Shown here in pieces: positions 45,881-55,003 of a stretch of DNA of 64,000 nt. Where the stretch lies: positions 434,001 through 498,000 of the forward strand of contig NZ_NPMR01000001.1 of the NCBI RefSeq assembly GCF_002245215.1, written 5' to 3'. This DNA comes from Microbacterium sp. Yaish 1. Its GTDB lineage: Bacteria; Actinomycetota; Actinomycetes; Actinomycetales; Microbacteriaceae. A model generated the notes under the pieces. That model had not been told where the DNA came from. It did not search any database and was given only the letters and a program-made list of their open reading frames with translations. Positions within the stretch are counted from its first letter, which is position 1; the number at the start of each line of letters is the position of its first letter. The translations under genes and the position numbers were made by a program.

Positions 45881-46011
45881 CCCGCGAGGTTATCGACCGT
45901 GCCCCTGCCCCGGGCGCCCTGTCCACAGGTTGGAGGATTCTCATCCGGCCGGATTCGGCAGTGTGCTGTACTCATCGGCGTTGACAGAGCCGATGGAAGG
46001 AGGTGCGCGCG

Positions 46012-46452
46012 ATGACGTCGATGAGCGCTGGTGAACCCCGCCGCTACCCCCGCATCGGGTCCTCGCTCGACATCGCAGAGTACTTCGCCGCGCAACCGAC
46101 GTCGACGGCCGACCTCCCGGATCCCGAGCCGTTGGTGCGCAACCTGACCCGCGGTGTCCTCGAGGTTCTCGCCGGAGTCCGCGAGGTCGAGCAGCTCGCC
46201 CGGTGGCTGAGCGAGGATGCCTTCCGGGTGCTGGTGACGCGCGCGAACCTCGCGGCGCGCGCACGCAGCGCCCGGCAGATCGCCCCGGCACGACCGGTCT
46301 ACTCGATCGTCAGGGTCCGGATGTGCGAACCGGCCGACGGTGTCGTCGAAGGAACGGTGGTCGTCACCACCCCGCACCGGACGCGCGCGGTGGCGCTCCG
46401 GCTCGAGGGCCTCGACGGCCGATGGCGGGCGACCTCGCTCGCCCTGCTGTGA
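46012..46452 (+). CDS. Rv3235-family protein
   Basis: A 146-residue protein of the small actinobacterial Rv3235 family: EPLVRNLTRGVLEVLAGVREVEQLARWLSEDAF near 40-70 and a C-terminal strand set VVVTTPHRTRAVALRLEGLDGRWRATSL. The fold of the C-terminus recalls NTF2-like proteins. Function is unknown. In mycobacteria the family member lies near secA1. A near-perfect SD (AAGGAGG) eight bases before the ATG makes this one of the clear leadered genes. Confidence 0.82.
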   Translation: MTSMSAGEPRRYPRIGSSLDIAEYFAAQPTSTADLPDPEPLVRNLTRGVLEVLAGVREVEQLARWLSEDAFRVLVTRANLAARARSARQIAPARPVYSIVRVRMCEPADGVVEGTVVVTTPHRTRAVALRLEGLDGRWRATSLALL

Positions 46453-46459
46453 CCGGCCC

Positions 46460-47683
46460 CTACTGCTTGTACGACGACAGGAAGTTGCCCAGCCGCTCGA
46501 TCGCCTCGGTCAGCACGCGGGCCTCGGGCAGCGTGACGATGCGCAGGTGATCCGGATCCGGCCAGTTGAAGCCGGTTCCCTGCACCAGCAGCACGTGCTC
46601 GGCGACGAGGAAGTCGTAGACGAGCTTGCCGTCGTCGTGGATGTCGTAGACCTCGGGGTCGAGGCGCGGGAAGGCGTACAGCGCACCCTCGGGCTTGTGG
46701 CACGTCACGCCCGGGATGCTCTCGAGCCCCTGCCACGCGGCATCCCGCTGTTCGTGCAGCCGCCCCGTCGGCGCGATCAGCGCTTCGATCGACTGCACGC
46801 CCGACAGCGCTGCCTGCACCGCGAACTGCGCTGGCACGTTCGGGCACAGGCGCGTCGAGGCGAGCAGCTGGATGCCCTCGAGGAAGCCCCTCGCATGCGC
46901 CTTCGGCCCCGTGATGACGAGCCAGCCCGAGCGGTACCCCGCGACGCGGTACGTCTTGGAGAGCCCGTTGAACGTCAGGCAGAGGAGGTCGGGCGCGAGG
47001 GTCGCCAGCGGGATGTGGGTCGCCTCGTCGTAGAGGATCCGGTCGTAGATCTCGTCCGAGAGCAGGAGGAGCGAGTTCTCGCGGGCGATCTGCACGATGC
47101 CCTCGAGAACCTCGCGGCTGTACACCGCGCCCGTGGGATTGTTCGGGTTGATGACGACGATGGCCTTCGTCTGCGGCGTCACCTTCGAGCGGACGTCTTC
47201 GAGGTCGGGCTCCCAGCCCTGCGTCGCATCGCACAGGTAGTGAACGGGCTTGCCGCCGCCGAGGCTCGTCATCGCCGTCCACAGCGGATAGTCGGGCGCG
47301 GGGATCAGCACCTCGTCGCCCTCGTCGAGGAGGGCCTGCATCGTCATCGTGATCAGCTCGGAGACGCCGTTTCCGAGGTAGACGTCGTCGGGGTCGACGT
47401 GCGGGAACCCCGGAACCTCCTCGTAACGCGACACGACGGCGCGCCGTGCGGAGAGGATGCCGCGGCTGTCGCTGTAGCCGTGCGCGTTCGGCACCGATTC
47501 GATCATGTCGCGCACGATCTGGAAGGGCGCCTCGAACCCGAAGATCGCGGGGTTGCCGGTGTTGAGCTTGAGCACCCGATGTCCGTCGGCCTCGAGTCGG
47601 TCGGCCTCGGCCAAGGCGCTGCCGCGAATCTCGTACAGGACGTCCTTGAGCTTCGATGACTGATCGAGGGTTCGACGGTTCAT
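46460..47683 (-). CDS. PLP-dependent aminotransferase (AlaA-like)
   Basis: A 407-residue class I/II aminotransferase. VLKLNTGNPAIFGFEAP near 37, YSDSRGILSARRAV near 70, NNPTGAVYS near 180, DEIYDRILYD and the PLP lysine in GLSKTYRVAGYRSGW near 245 are typical of AlaA/AspC-type glutamate-pyruvate transaminases. It probably makes alanine from pyruvate and glutamate. TATCCT (47690-47695) lies six bases before the ATG, so a leaderless mRNA is predicted. The gene marks the border of the secretion locus, which ends 33 bases upstream. Confidence 0.92.
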   Translation of the reverse strand: MNRRTLDQSSKLKDVLYEIRGSALAEADRLEADGHRVLKLNTGNPAIFGFEAPFQIVRDMIESVPNAHGYSDSRGILSARRAVVSRYEEVPGFPHVDPDDVYLGNGVSELITMTMQALLDEGDEVLIPAPDYPLWTAMTSLGGGKPVHYLCDATQGWEPDLEDVRSKVTPQTKAIVVINPNNPTGAVYSREVLEGIVQIARENSLLLLSDEIYDRILYDEATHIPLATLAPDLLCLTFNGLSKTYRVAGYRSGWLVITGPKAHARGFLEGIQLLASTRLCPNVPAQFAVQAALSGVQSIEALIAPTGRLHEQRDAAWQGLESIPGVTCHKPEGALYAFPRLDPEVYDIHDDGKLVYDFLVAEHVLLVQGTGFNWPDPDHLRIVTLPEARVLTEAIERLGNFLSSYKQ

Positions 47684-47716
47684 CCGATCAGGATATCCAC
47701 GCCTCCTGCGTGCCAA

Positions 47717-48256
47717 TCATCCTCCGGTGGCCCGCAGCGTCGAGCCGTTCAGCAAGGCGGCCAACTGCCGGCCCACGCTCACGGTGGCCGGCTCCCGGGA
47801 ACTCCGCCCGAACCGCAGTTCCGGATCGTACGGGAGGGCGAGCGTACGGGGATCGGACGCCGCCTGCTGCAGGCGGATGCGAGCACGTCGTTGCTCGCCG
47901 CGAGAGCGCGCCGTGATGACGAGCGCCGCGAAGACCCGCCCTCCGCCGCCCTGGCCCTCCGCGGACATCAGCGCCCGGGCACGTTCGATCGCTCCCGTGT
48001 TGGCCGCGCAGACGAGGATCGCCACATCACCGGGCCGCCCCGTGCCGTCCGCGCCGTGCGGGCCGGCATCGACGACGAGGTGCGAACCGGCCACACCGCC
48101 CTCCGTCGGCGCGGGCCCGGGATCGTCCGGACGCGTGAGGACACCGCCGGCCCGTCCGCTCGCGAACGCTGCGTGAGCCGCGACGCGCGCCACGGTGGAG
48201 GCCCCGTCACCGCCCGCGGCCCCGACCACGACGAGCCGGCGCACTGCGCCGGTCAC
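47717..48256 (-). CDS. MinD-like protein of the secretion locus, degenerate P-loop
   Basis: A 179-residue protein with a MinD/ParA-like start (RLVVVGAAGGDGASTVARVAAHAA, P-loop at about 8-17) but only a short remainder. The loop GAAGGDGAST has no lysine at either Walker A position, so ATP hydrolysis is doubtful. HLVVDAGPHGADG resembles the MinD Walker B strand. The GTG overlaps the previous gene's stop (GTGA). It is the last gene of the EccC-containing unit. Such shortened MinD-like proteins recur next to actinobacterial type VII loci, from memory; their role is unknown. Confidence 0.7.
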   Translation of the reverse strand: MTGAVRRLVVVGAAGGDGASTVARVAAHAAFASGRAGGVLTRPDDPGPAPTEGGVAGSHLVVDAGPHGADGTGRPGDVAILVCAANTGAIERARALMSAEGQGGGGRVFAALVITARSRGEQRRARIRLQQAASDPRTLALPYDPELRFGRSSREPATVSVGRQLAALLNGSTLRATGG

Positions 48257-48615
48257 GCGAGAGTCCCATCGGCACGCACGCAGACACCGTCGCATCGCTC
48301 GGCGATCGCCAGCGCCACGGCGCCCGCCGTCGCCCCGTCGCGGTCGAGGCGCGCCCACGCTTCCGTCCAGTACACCGGGCCGGGCAGCGCTTCCGCGGCC
48401 GAGGGCGAGAGGCGCCGTACCTCGGCTGCGACCGCGATCAGCCGGGTGTAGCCGAGGGTGAGGACGGGCCGACCCTCGGCGTCGCGGATGATCTCCATCG
48501 CACCGTCGCGCGCGCACACGACCGTGGCGGCGGCGATCCCCGCGGCAGCAGCTGCCGCGCGCAGGTCGGCGACGGCCGGCGCTCTCCGACTGATGATCGT
48601 CAGCTCACGAGGCAT
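48253..48615 (-). CDS. Small protein of the secretion locus, unknown
   Basis: A 120-residue soluble protein. It shows alternating strands and Ala-rich helices (ELTIISRRAPAVADLRAAAAA, then GRPVLTLGYTRLIAVAAEV) and resembles no family I know. It starts inside the 3' end of eccC (11-base overlap) and ends overlapping the MinD-like gene by four bases. Tight coupling on both sides says it belongs to the secretion system, perhaps as a cytosolic accessory to EccC. Confidence 0.7.
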   Translation of the reverse strand: MPRELTIISRRAPAVADLRAAAAAAGIAAATVVCARDGAMEIIRDAEGRPVLTLGYTRLIAVAAEVRRLSPSAAEALPGPVYWTEAWARLDRDGATAGAVALAIAERCDGVCVRADGTLA

Positions 48616-51600
48616 CCCGGGCTCCTTCCTCGTCGTATGCCGGCGTGTAGGCGAGATGGACGAGGGTCGGTGCACCGCCGCGCCGGATGATGCGTCCCCG
48701 CCCGGGGATCATCTGCTCCGCGTACAGGCGCGGGAAGATCGGCCCCTCGGCACGCTCCCCCGACAGCACCAGGCCGGTGCCGCCCGTCTCGCGCAACGAC
48801 TGCAGACCGAGATCGAACGAGGCCCGGGCCGCACCGGCGACGGGCCGTGTCAGAAAGACATGCAGTCGCAGGTCCCGCGCCGACGGGAGGAACGGGATGA
48901 GCGGCGCCAGCGGATCGTCTCCGCCGGAACCCAGGATGTGATGGTCATCGACCATCACCACGATTCTCGGACCGGGCTTGACCGCAGCCGCCTCCGGGTC
49001 GCTGCGCCGTTCGAGCTCGTGGGCGACGGATGCCGCGAGCGCCTGAGCCTTGCGCGTGTTCGGAGCGTGCCCTCCGAGGTACTCCTCGGGGATGACGGGA
49101 GCGACCGTGCCGCGCACGTCCATCACCGCGAACACGATCTCGTCCGCCGTGTAGCGGTCGAGGAAGGCCGCGGCCACGCCCCGCAGGAGGGACGACTTTC
49201 CGCTCCCCGAGTCGCCGAAGACGAGCAGATGCTGCTCGCGGCGGGGGTCGAAGAACTCGGGGGCGAGGTCGTCCTGGCGCACGCCGATGGGCAGGCGGTC
49301 GGGTTCGTCGAGCACGTCGGGAAGCTCGGCGGCGGTCAGCATCTCGGGCAGGAGACGGATCGGTGCCGCAGCCGGCCCGCTCCAGCTGGCGGCGAACCGT
49401 TCCGCCAGGTCCTGCAGCTCCGGACCGATCTCCTCGTCGTCGACGACCGTGAGCACCGGAAGGGCGATCTGCCCGAACAATCCGTCGTCGGTGACGCCGC
49501 GCCCCGGACCGGCGGACTTGAGGGTCTCGGCGACCTTGCGTCCCACTTGCGACTCCATCGCGTCGTTCAGGCGCAGCTCGATCCGCTGGCCGACATGCGA
49601 CTGGTGGCGGATCGGCAGGTCGTTCCACCGGTTCATCGTGAGCACGACGTGAAGGCCGAACGAGCCGCCCCGGGCGAGGATCTCGACGAGCCGTGATTCG
49701 AACTCCTCGAACTCGCCCCGCAGCTGCGAGAAGCCGTCGACCAGGAGCACGACATCGGGCGCGACCAGCTCGGGGATCTCGCCGCGGGCGTGACGGGCAC
49801 GCAGAACTGAGAGCGCATCGATCCCCCGGTCGCGGAAGACCGTCTCGCGCGACCGCAGCATCGCGAGCAGCTCGTCGAGCAGACGACCGATGCGCTCACG
49901 GTCGGAACGGCCCGCGACGCCGCCCACGTGCGGGAACGGCTCGATGCGGGCGAGCCCGCCTCCCGAGAGGTCGAGACCGTAGATCGATACCTCATCCGGA
50001 GTGTGGGTGAGCGCGAGGCTCAACCCGAGGGTGCGCAGGAAGGTCGAGCGCCCGGTCTGCGGCGCACCGTAGAGCGCCACGTGTCCACCGCCGCGAGTCA
50101 GGTCCAACAGCCAGGCGTCCTGCCGCTGGCGGCTGGGGTCGTCGAGCAGCCCGATGGGGACGGTCAGGGGCGCCGGCCGTGCTGCCGTGCGCACGCGTTC
50201 GAACGCGAACTTCGTCGGCAACGGCGAGAGCCACACCGGCGCGACGGGGCGCCGCGCGTCGCGCATCACCTCGACCGCGGTGTCGAGCAGTGACCGTGAG
50301 GCGTGCGCCGGAGCGGCGATGCGCGCCTCGGCGTCGGCATCCGAGAAGCCGCCGGCATCCGATTCGATCGTGTTGTAGTGCGGAAGCACCATCGGCACGG
50401 CTCGCTCCTCAGGCGCCGGCTCGCGCGGTTCGGGAAGCGGTCCGGACACATATCCCGCACGGAATCGCGTGTACACGGTGGTATCGACCTTGAGGTAGCC
50501 GTGACCGGGAATGGCGGGCAGGTGGTACGCGTCGTTCGTGTCGAGGATGACCTGGCTCTCCGACTCCGAGAAGGTCCGCAGACCGATCCGGTACGACAGG
50601 TACGTGTCGAGACCGCGGAGCTTGCCCTGCTCGATGCGCTGGCTCGACAGCAGCAGGTGCACCCCGATCGAGCGACCGATGCGACCGATCGTCAGCAGCA
50701 GGTCGACGAAATCGGGTTCGGCGGTGAGCAGCTCGCCGAACTCGTCGATGACGAGGAGCAGGTGGGGCATGGGGGCCATGTCGGGATGCTGTTCACGCAT
50801 GGCCCGGTACGCCGAGATCGACGCCACCGATCCGGCGTCGCGCAGCAGCTCCTGCCGTCGCCGCACCTCCCCCGCGATGCTCGTCTGGGCTCGACGCGTC
50901 AGCTGCGCGTCGTCGGCGAGGTTGTCCATGACGCCCGCCACATGCGGCAGCGGTTCGAGCGGGGCGAACGCCGCGCCGCCCTTGTAGTCGACGAGGACCA
51001 TCGCGATGTCGTCGGGCGGGTGCGTCAGCGCCAGGCCCAGCACCAGGGTGCGGAGCAGCTCGCTCTTGCCCGATCCGGTCGCACCGATCGCGATGCCGTG
51101 CGGTCCCATGCCCAGCTGCGCCGACTCCTTGAGGTCGAGGTCGACGGCGCGACCCGCGTCATCGACGCCGATCGGGACGCGGAGGAAGGTGGCGGCCGGT
51201 CGCGGGCTCGCCCACGCGGCGGCGAGCGCGGCCGGCGTCAGCTCGTCGTAGCCGAACGATTCGAGGACGCCGACGGCATCCGCCGCGTCGGACTCGCGCG
51301 CGTCCGCGCGGCTCAGCCGAAGTGGCGCGAGGGCGCGCACCAGCGCCGAGACCGTGACGGCCGACGGGGCATCGGGCCGGATGCCGGAGATCGCCGAGTT
51401 CTCGCGCACATCGTCGACGACCGCGCCGTCGGCCGTCACCGTGAGGCGCACCGACACCTCCGACGGCTCTTTCAGTCGGTCGTCGACGAGGTGGATGACG
51501 GTCACTCCGAGCTCGCGCAGCGTCGCCTCGCGCTCGGCAGCCGCCGTCGAACGCGCCGTGCCGGTGCCGTGATCGGCGAACACCACCAGGCGCGACATCC

Positions 51601-52546
51601 GCTCGGACGCTCCGCGCCGCCCGGTCCGTCGCTCGGCGGCGACCGCGTCGGCCCGCTGCACGAGCCACGGGTTGAGCAGCGCCCAGAGCCGATCGAGATC
51701 GGGAGCGACTCGGCGTGCGGGCAACGGGCCGTCGAAGACGTCGGCGCTCTGGACGTGCCCGACCAGGTCGAGGCCATCCCAGTCCGCCGCGAGCTCGGGC
51801 GCATGCACCAGGCCGACAGCGACGTCATCGGGCGCGTGGAACGCCACGAGCTGCGCGAACAGAGCACGCGCGATCGGCAGGGTGTGCTCCCGAGCCCCGA
51901 CGAGCGAGACGTCGCCGACCCGATCGATCGAGACGGATATCGGCATGTCGCGGACGACGGAGTAGTGGGTCAGCAGTTGCGCGAGTTCCCCTCGGAGCAG
52001 CTCGTCGTAGGGCTCGACGGGGTTCGTGTCTTCGGGCAGGGTCAGGGCGTGCCAGTCCGCCGCGCCGAGCCCGACGCGCAGACGCAGGAAGTCGGGGTCG
52101 CGCCGACGGCGCTCCCACAGCCGGGCGGGATCGCGGACGATGTCGGCGAGCGCGTCCGGCGCGGGGGCGGCCAGCACGGCACGCTGCCGGGCGACCTCAC
52201 CGTCGCGGCGCAGCTGCGTGCGGCGTTCCTCGAGATAGGTGAGGAAGTTCTCACGCTGAGCTCGGCGACGCCGCGCCGCCTGCCCGCGCTGCGTCAGCGC
52301 CATACCGAGGCCGCCGACCACCGCGACGATGAAGATCATCGCTGCGACGAGGACCATGATCGGGTTCGTCCGCAGCACGGTGATCATCACGACCGACGAC
52401 ATCGCGCCGATCACGGGCAGCAGCACCTGCAGCGGGAAGCCGCGCGCGTCGTCGGGCGCACGTGGCGGTGCCGCCACATCGCGCGGTTCGAGCGGTTCCG
52501 GCGGATGGACGATGCGGGCGGGGCGGTGGACGATGCGGACGGTCAT
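48605..52546 (-). CDS. eccC: Type VII secretion ATPase EccC
   Basis: A 1313-residue FtsK/SpoIIIE-type motor that recognises and exports WXG100-type substrates. Two N-terminal membrane segments (about 38-80) precede a DUF-like stalk and three ATPase domains. D1 has an intact Walker A GATGSGKS near 492 and VLVDYKGGAAF. D2 has GAPQTGRST near 830 with Arg for Lys. D3 has GDSGSGKSS near 1113 and the VMDVRGTV Walker B. D2/D3 normally bind substrate C-termini. The start ATG is coupled to the MinD-like gene (ATGA). It belongs to the same minus-strand unit as EccD and FHA. Confidence 0.95.
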   Translation of the reverse strand: MTVRIVHRPARIVHPPEPLEPRDVAAPPRAPDDARGFPLQVLLPVIGAMSSVVMITVLRTNPIMVLVAAMIFIVAVVGGLGMALTQRGQAARRRRAQRENFLTYLEERRTQLRRDGEVARQRAVLAAPAPDALADIVRDPARLWERRRRDPDFLRLRVGLGAADWHALTLPEDTNPVEPYDELLRGELAQLLTHYSVVRDMPISVSIDRVGDVSLVGAREHTLPIARALFAQLVAFHAPDDVAVGLVHAPELAADWDGLDLVGHVQSADVFDGPLPARRVAPDLDRLWALLNPWLVQRADAVAAERRTGRRGASERMSRLVVFADHGTGTARSTAAAEREATLRELGVTVIHLVDDRLKEPSEVSVRLTVTADGAVVDDVRENSAISGIRPDAPSAVTVSALVRALAPLRLSRADARESDAADAVGVLESFGYDELTPAALAAAWASPRPAATFLRVPIGVDDAGRAVDLDLKESAQLGMGPHGIAIGATGSGKSELLRTLVLGLALTHPPDDIAMVLVDYKGGAAFAPLEPLPHVAGVMDNLADDAQLTRRAQTSIAGEVRRRQELLRDAGSVASISAYRAMREQHPDMAPMPHLLLVIDEFGELLTAEPDFVDLLLTIGRIGRSIGVHLLLSSQRIEQGKLRGLDTYLSYRIGLRTFSESESQVILDTNDAYHLPAIPGHGYLKVDTTVYTRFRAGYVSGPLPEPREPAPEERAVPMVLPHYNTIESDAGGFSDADAEARIAAPAHASRSLLDTAVEVMRDARRPVAPVWLSPLPTKFAFERVRTAARPAPLTVPIGLLDDPSRQRQDAWLLDLTRGGGHVALYGAPQTGRSTFLRTLGLSLALTHTPDEVSIYGLDLSGGGLARIEPFPHVGGVAGRSDRERIGRLLDELLAMLRSRETVFRDRGIDALSVLRARHARGEIPELVAPDVVLLVDGFSQLRGEFEEFESRLVEILARGGSFGLHVVLTMNRWNDLPIRHQSHVGQRIELRLNDAMESQVGRKVAETLKSAGPGRGVTDDGLFGQIALPVLTVVDDEEIGPELQDLAERFAASWSGPAAAPIRLLPEMLTAAELPDVLDEPDRLPIGVRQDDLAPEFFDPRREQHLLVFGDSGSGKSSLLRGVAAAFLDRYTADEIVFAVMDVRGTVAPVIPEEYLGGHAPNTRKAQALAASVAHELERRSDPEAAAVKPGPRIVVMVDDHHILGSGGDDPLAPLIPFLPSARDLRLHVFLTRPVAGAARASFDLGLQSLRETGGTGLVLSGERAEGPIFPRLYAEQMIPGRGRIIRRGGAPTLVHLAYTPAYDEEGARDAS

Positions 52547-53400
52547 GCGTCCCCCTCGTCGGCATCGCCGCGTCCGCCGACGAGCACGGAGCCGAGTTCC
52601 AGGAGCGACCGCCGGGTTCGTCGCCGCGGTGCAGAGCCCTCGGCCAGCCACGCATCGAAGCGGATGCGGCTGACCGGTGTGTCGAGACCGTGGAGCTTCA
52701 CACGCGTGGCAGCTGCACCTTCACGGGCCCGGTCGACGAGGACGATCTCCGTGTCCGGGCGCGCGTCGTCGCGACTGATCGCGGCGGCGAGCGACGCCGC
52801 GTTCTCCACACCGTCGCGATCCGCCGGCGCGACGAGACACACCGCGTGCGACGACCGGGCGATCTCCGCGATGACCCGCAGGTCGCGCCGCCTGCCCCAG
52901 TCGGTGACGACGACGGGGAAGAACCGCGCGATGGGCGCCACGGCATCTCGCCACTCCGACGGGTCGGACGGCCAGGAATCGGATGCCGGGTGCCCGAGCC
53001 CCAGGTACGAGAGGGTGCCGTCGCGAGGCAGGTCGCGCGTCGCGTCGGCGAACGATGCCGGGGGCTCCCCCGCCGTATCGAGCGCGGTGACCCGCTCCGA
53101 CTCGGGGCGTCCGAGCCGAGCGGCGAGGCCGTGGCGCGACCCCGCGGCATCCACGGCGAGCACCGGACCGCCGCGCCGGCGTGCGGCCAGCGTGGCGACA
53201 CCGGCCGCGATCGTGGATGCGCCTGCCCCGCCGACGAGCGAGAGCACCGCGATGCGGCGGGTCGTCGGTATCGGTCGACGGATGCGGCGGTCGGCGTTCA
53301 CGAAGAAGCTCTGCCGCTCTCCCCAGCCCCAGGTGCCGGCGGCGCGCGGGAAGCGGGCGTCCGTGGGCGGGCCCAGCCGCGTACCGGTGGGGATGATCAC
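52543..53400 (-). CDS. MinD-like protein between eccC and eccD, degenerate P-loop
   Basis: A 285-residue protein with a 50-residue N-terminal part, then a MinD/ParA-like domain starting RRIAVLSLVGGAGASTIAAGVA near 48-70. Neither Walker A lysine is present (GGAGAST). VLAVDAAG follows as the Walker A'-like strand. The C-terminus is basic. The GTG overlaps the eccD stop (GTGA), and the end overlaps eccC. MinD-like partners, for example EspI-type proteins, help ESX systems in mycobacteria. Here the missing lysines suggest a structural or nucleotide-sensing role. Confidence 0.78.
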   Translation of the reverse strand: MIIPTGTRLGPPTDARFPRAAGTWGWGERQSFFVNADRRIRRPIPTTRRIAVLSLVGGAGASTIAAGVATLAARRRGGPVLAVDAAGSRHGLAARLGRPESERVTALDTAGEPPASFADATRDLPRDGTLSYLGLGHPASDSWPSDPSEWRDAVAPIARFFPVVVTDWGRRRDLRVIAEIARSSHAVCLVAPADRDGVENAASLAAAISRDDARPDTEIVLVDRAREGAAATRVKLHGLDTPVSRIRFDAWLAEGSAPRRRTRRSLLELGSVLVGGRGDADEGDA

Positions 53401-54719
53401 GAGAACACCCGTAGCAGGTCGGGGTACACCCGCAGCGTGCCGAGCAGCAGGGGCACCGTCGCCACGACCGCGAGCAGTTCGAGGGCGTTGCCCCACCGGC
53501 GGAGCCTGACGCGGACGTGCGCCGGCGGTCGGATGCCCGCCAGCAGAACCGCGCCGACCGCGATCGCGGCGAGCAGACCCGCCCCCGCGAGCGGCGGCAC
53601 GAGGGGGGATGCCGCCACGGCGAGCAGCACCGCGAGCGCTGCCGCCCACAGCGGCACGATGTGCACGATGAGCGGGAACTGGCGGGTACGCAGCGCCAGG
53701 ACGAGGCTGATCGCGATCGCCAGAAGCAGCGCGTACAGATCCCCCGACGCCGCCAGTGCCGCGCCCGCGGCCCCGGCCGTCACCGCGAGGGCGACGCCAG
53801 CCCATGCGAGTGCGGCGTACGCGTCCTCGAGCGATGCGGCCACGGCTCGGCGAGAGGGAAGAGTCCCGCCGATCGCCGCGTCGTCGAGGGCCGACAGCCC
53901 GGAGGCGCCGAGCGCGAAGGTCGGCAGCAGTCCGATGCCCACGATCGCTGCGAGCCCGATCAGGGCGGGAACGGATGCCGCCGGCAGCGGCGTCAGCAGC
54001 AGCACGATCCACGCCACGGCGGCCCCCGCACCGATGAGGCCTCCCCACGCCGGCGGCGCTGAGCGGGCGGCGAGGCCGAGTCCGACGGCGATGCCGATCC
54101 AGACGAGTGCGGCGACGGCGAGGAGGACCGGTACCGTCCCGCCGGTCGCGCGCTGCACGAGCTCGGCCAGCGGCGCGCTCAGGCCCACCGCCACCGCTGT
54201 GGTCCACATCCGGGCCCACGGGTGCCGCAGCAGCCCGACGACGACAGCAGCGGCGAGCGCGAGCAGCCACCCTCCGACGAGCACGAGCGGGGCGAGCATG
54301 AGCGGCGCAGCGTCATCCAGGGCACGACCCAAGGCGAGGCCGAGAACGCCGGTGACGATCGCGATAGCGGCGGCCGCCGTCCAGCGGCGGGCGGTCTCAC
54401 CCCAACGATCGACGCGACGCTGCAGCGACTCGGCCACGACATCGGTGACATCGGCGACCTCGGGCGGCGGCGGTGCGTCCTCGGCGCGCACCACCCGGAG
54501 CACCTCACCGTTCGGCAGCCGCGCCTCGGCGGGTGTGGCGGCCAGCTCGATCTGCTCACCGGTGCGTCGGATCAGCCGCACCGAAGCGCCTTCGTACTCG
54601 GTCGACTCCTCGAGCAGGTCGAGGACATCGGGCAGCAGCAGCGCGAACGGCTCGTCGTCCGGGACGACGAGATCGGCGCGACGGCTCGACCCGATGACGG
54701 TGAGTCGGGTGTAGGTCAT
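53397..54719 (-). CDS. eccD: Type VII secretion membrane channel protein EccD
   Basis: A 440-residue protein: an N-terminal ubiquitin-like YukD domain (about 1-85, YTRLTVIGSSRRADLVVPDDEPFA) followed by eleven membrane segments between about 120 and 435. EccD forms the large membrane vestibule of ESX complexes beside EccB, EccC and EccE. The ATG at 54719 overlaps the preceding gene's stop (ATGA); the longer upstream reading is low-complexity and is rejected. EccE is not seen near it. Confidence 0.93.
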   Translation of the reverse strand: MTYTRLTVIGSSRRADLVVPDDEPFALLLPDVLDLLEESTEYEGASVRLIRRTGEQIELAATPAEARLPNGEVLRVVRAEDAPPPPEVADVTDVVAESLQRRVDRWGETARRWTAAAAIAIVTGVLGLALGRALDDAAPLMLAPLVLVGGWLLALAAAVVVGLLRHPWARMWTTAVAVGLSAPLAELVQRATGGTVPVLLAVAALVWIGIAVGLGLAARSAPPAWGGLIGAGAAVAWIVLLLTPLPAASVPALIGLAAIVGIGLLPTFALGASGLSALDDAAIGGTLPSRRAVAASLEDAYAALAWAGVALAVTAGAAGAALAASGDLYALLLAIAISLVLALRTRQFPLIVHIVPLWAAALAVLLAVAASPLVPPLAGAGLLAAIAVGAVLLAGIRPPAHVRVRLRRWGNALELLAVVATVPLLLGTLRVYPDLLRVFS

Positions 54720-55003
54720 GCGTGGTCCCCCTCGGTACCGGACCCGAGCAGCGGATCGATGACGACGAGCGACGACGTCTGCCGTTCGGCATCCCGTTGC
54801 TGCTGCGCGAGGATGCTGGTCACGAACGAGACCGCGACGCACACGGCGCACACGATCGCGGCGACGACGACACTGCCGATGAAGCGCTTGATATTGTCGC
54901 CGACGGACCGGCGAGCCTCGGGCGGCCCGAATACCAGAGCCGACGACAGTCGCGACCGGTGCACGCGCACCGATTCGAGCAGCAGGCTGTCGCGATCGGT
55001 CAT
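54716..55003 (-). CDS. Small one-helix membrane protein resembling the EccB N-terminus
   Basis: A 95-residue protein. A cytosolic N-terminus (about 1-38, RDSLLLESVRVHRSRLSSAL) leads into one membrane segment (about 39-62) and a short outer tail ending near a PLLGSG stretch. The arrangement, basic helix with RL..A then a TM, is that of EccB's N-terminal anchor, but the large periplasmic repeats of EccB are missing. It may be a membrane stub that takes the EccB position, or an unrelated small protein. Both ends overlap neighbours by four bases. Confidence 0.7.
   Translation of the reverse strand: MTDRDSLLLESVRVHRSRLSSALVFGPPEARRSVGDNIKRFIGSVVVAAIVCAVCVAVSFVTSILAQQQRDAERQTSSLVVIDPLLGSGTEGDHA

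Noticed and set aside
45981..45986. Perfect TTGACA -35 upstream of the Rv3235-like gene
   Set aside because: No -10-like hexamer at 16-18 bases; the site probably has no promoter role.
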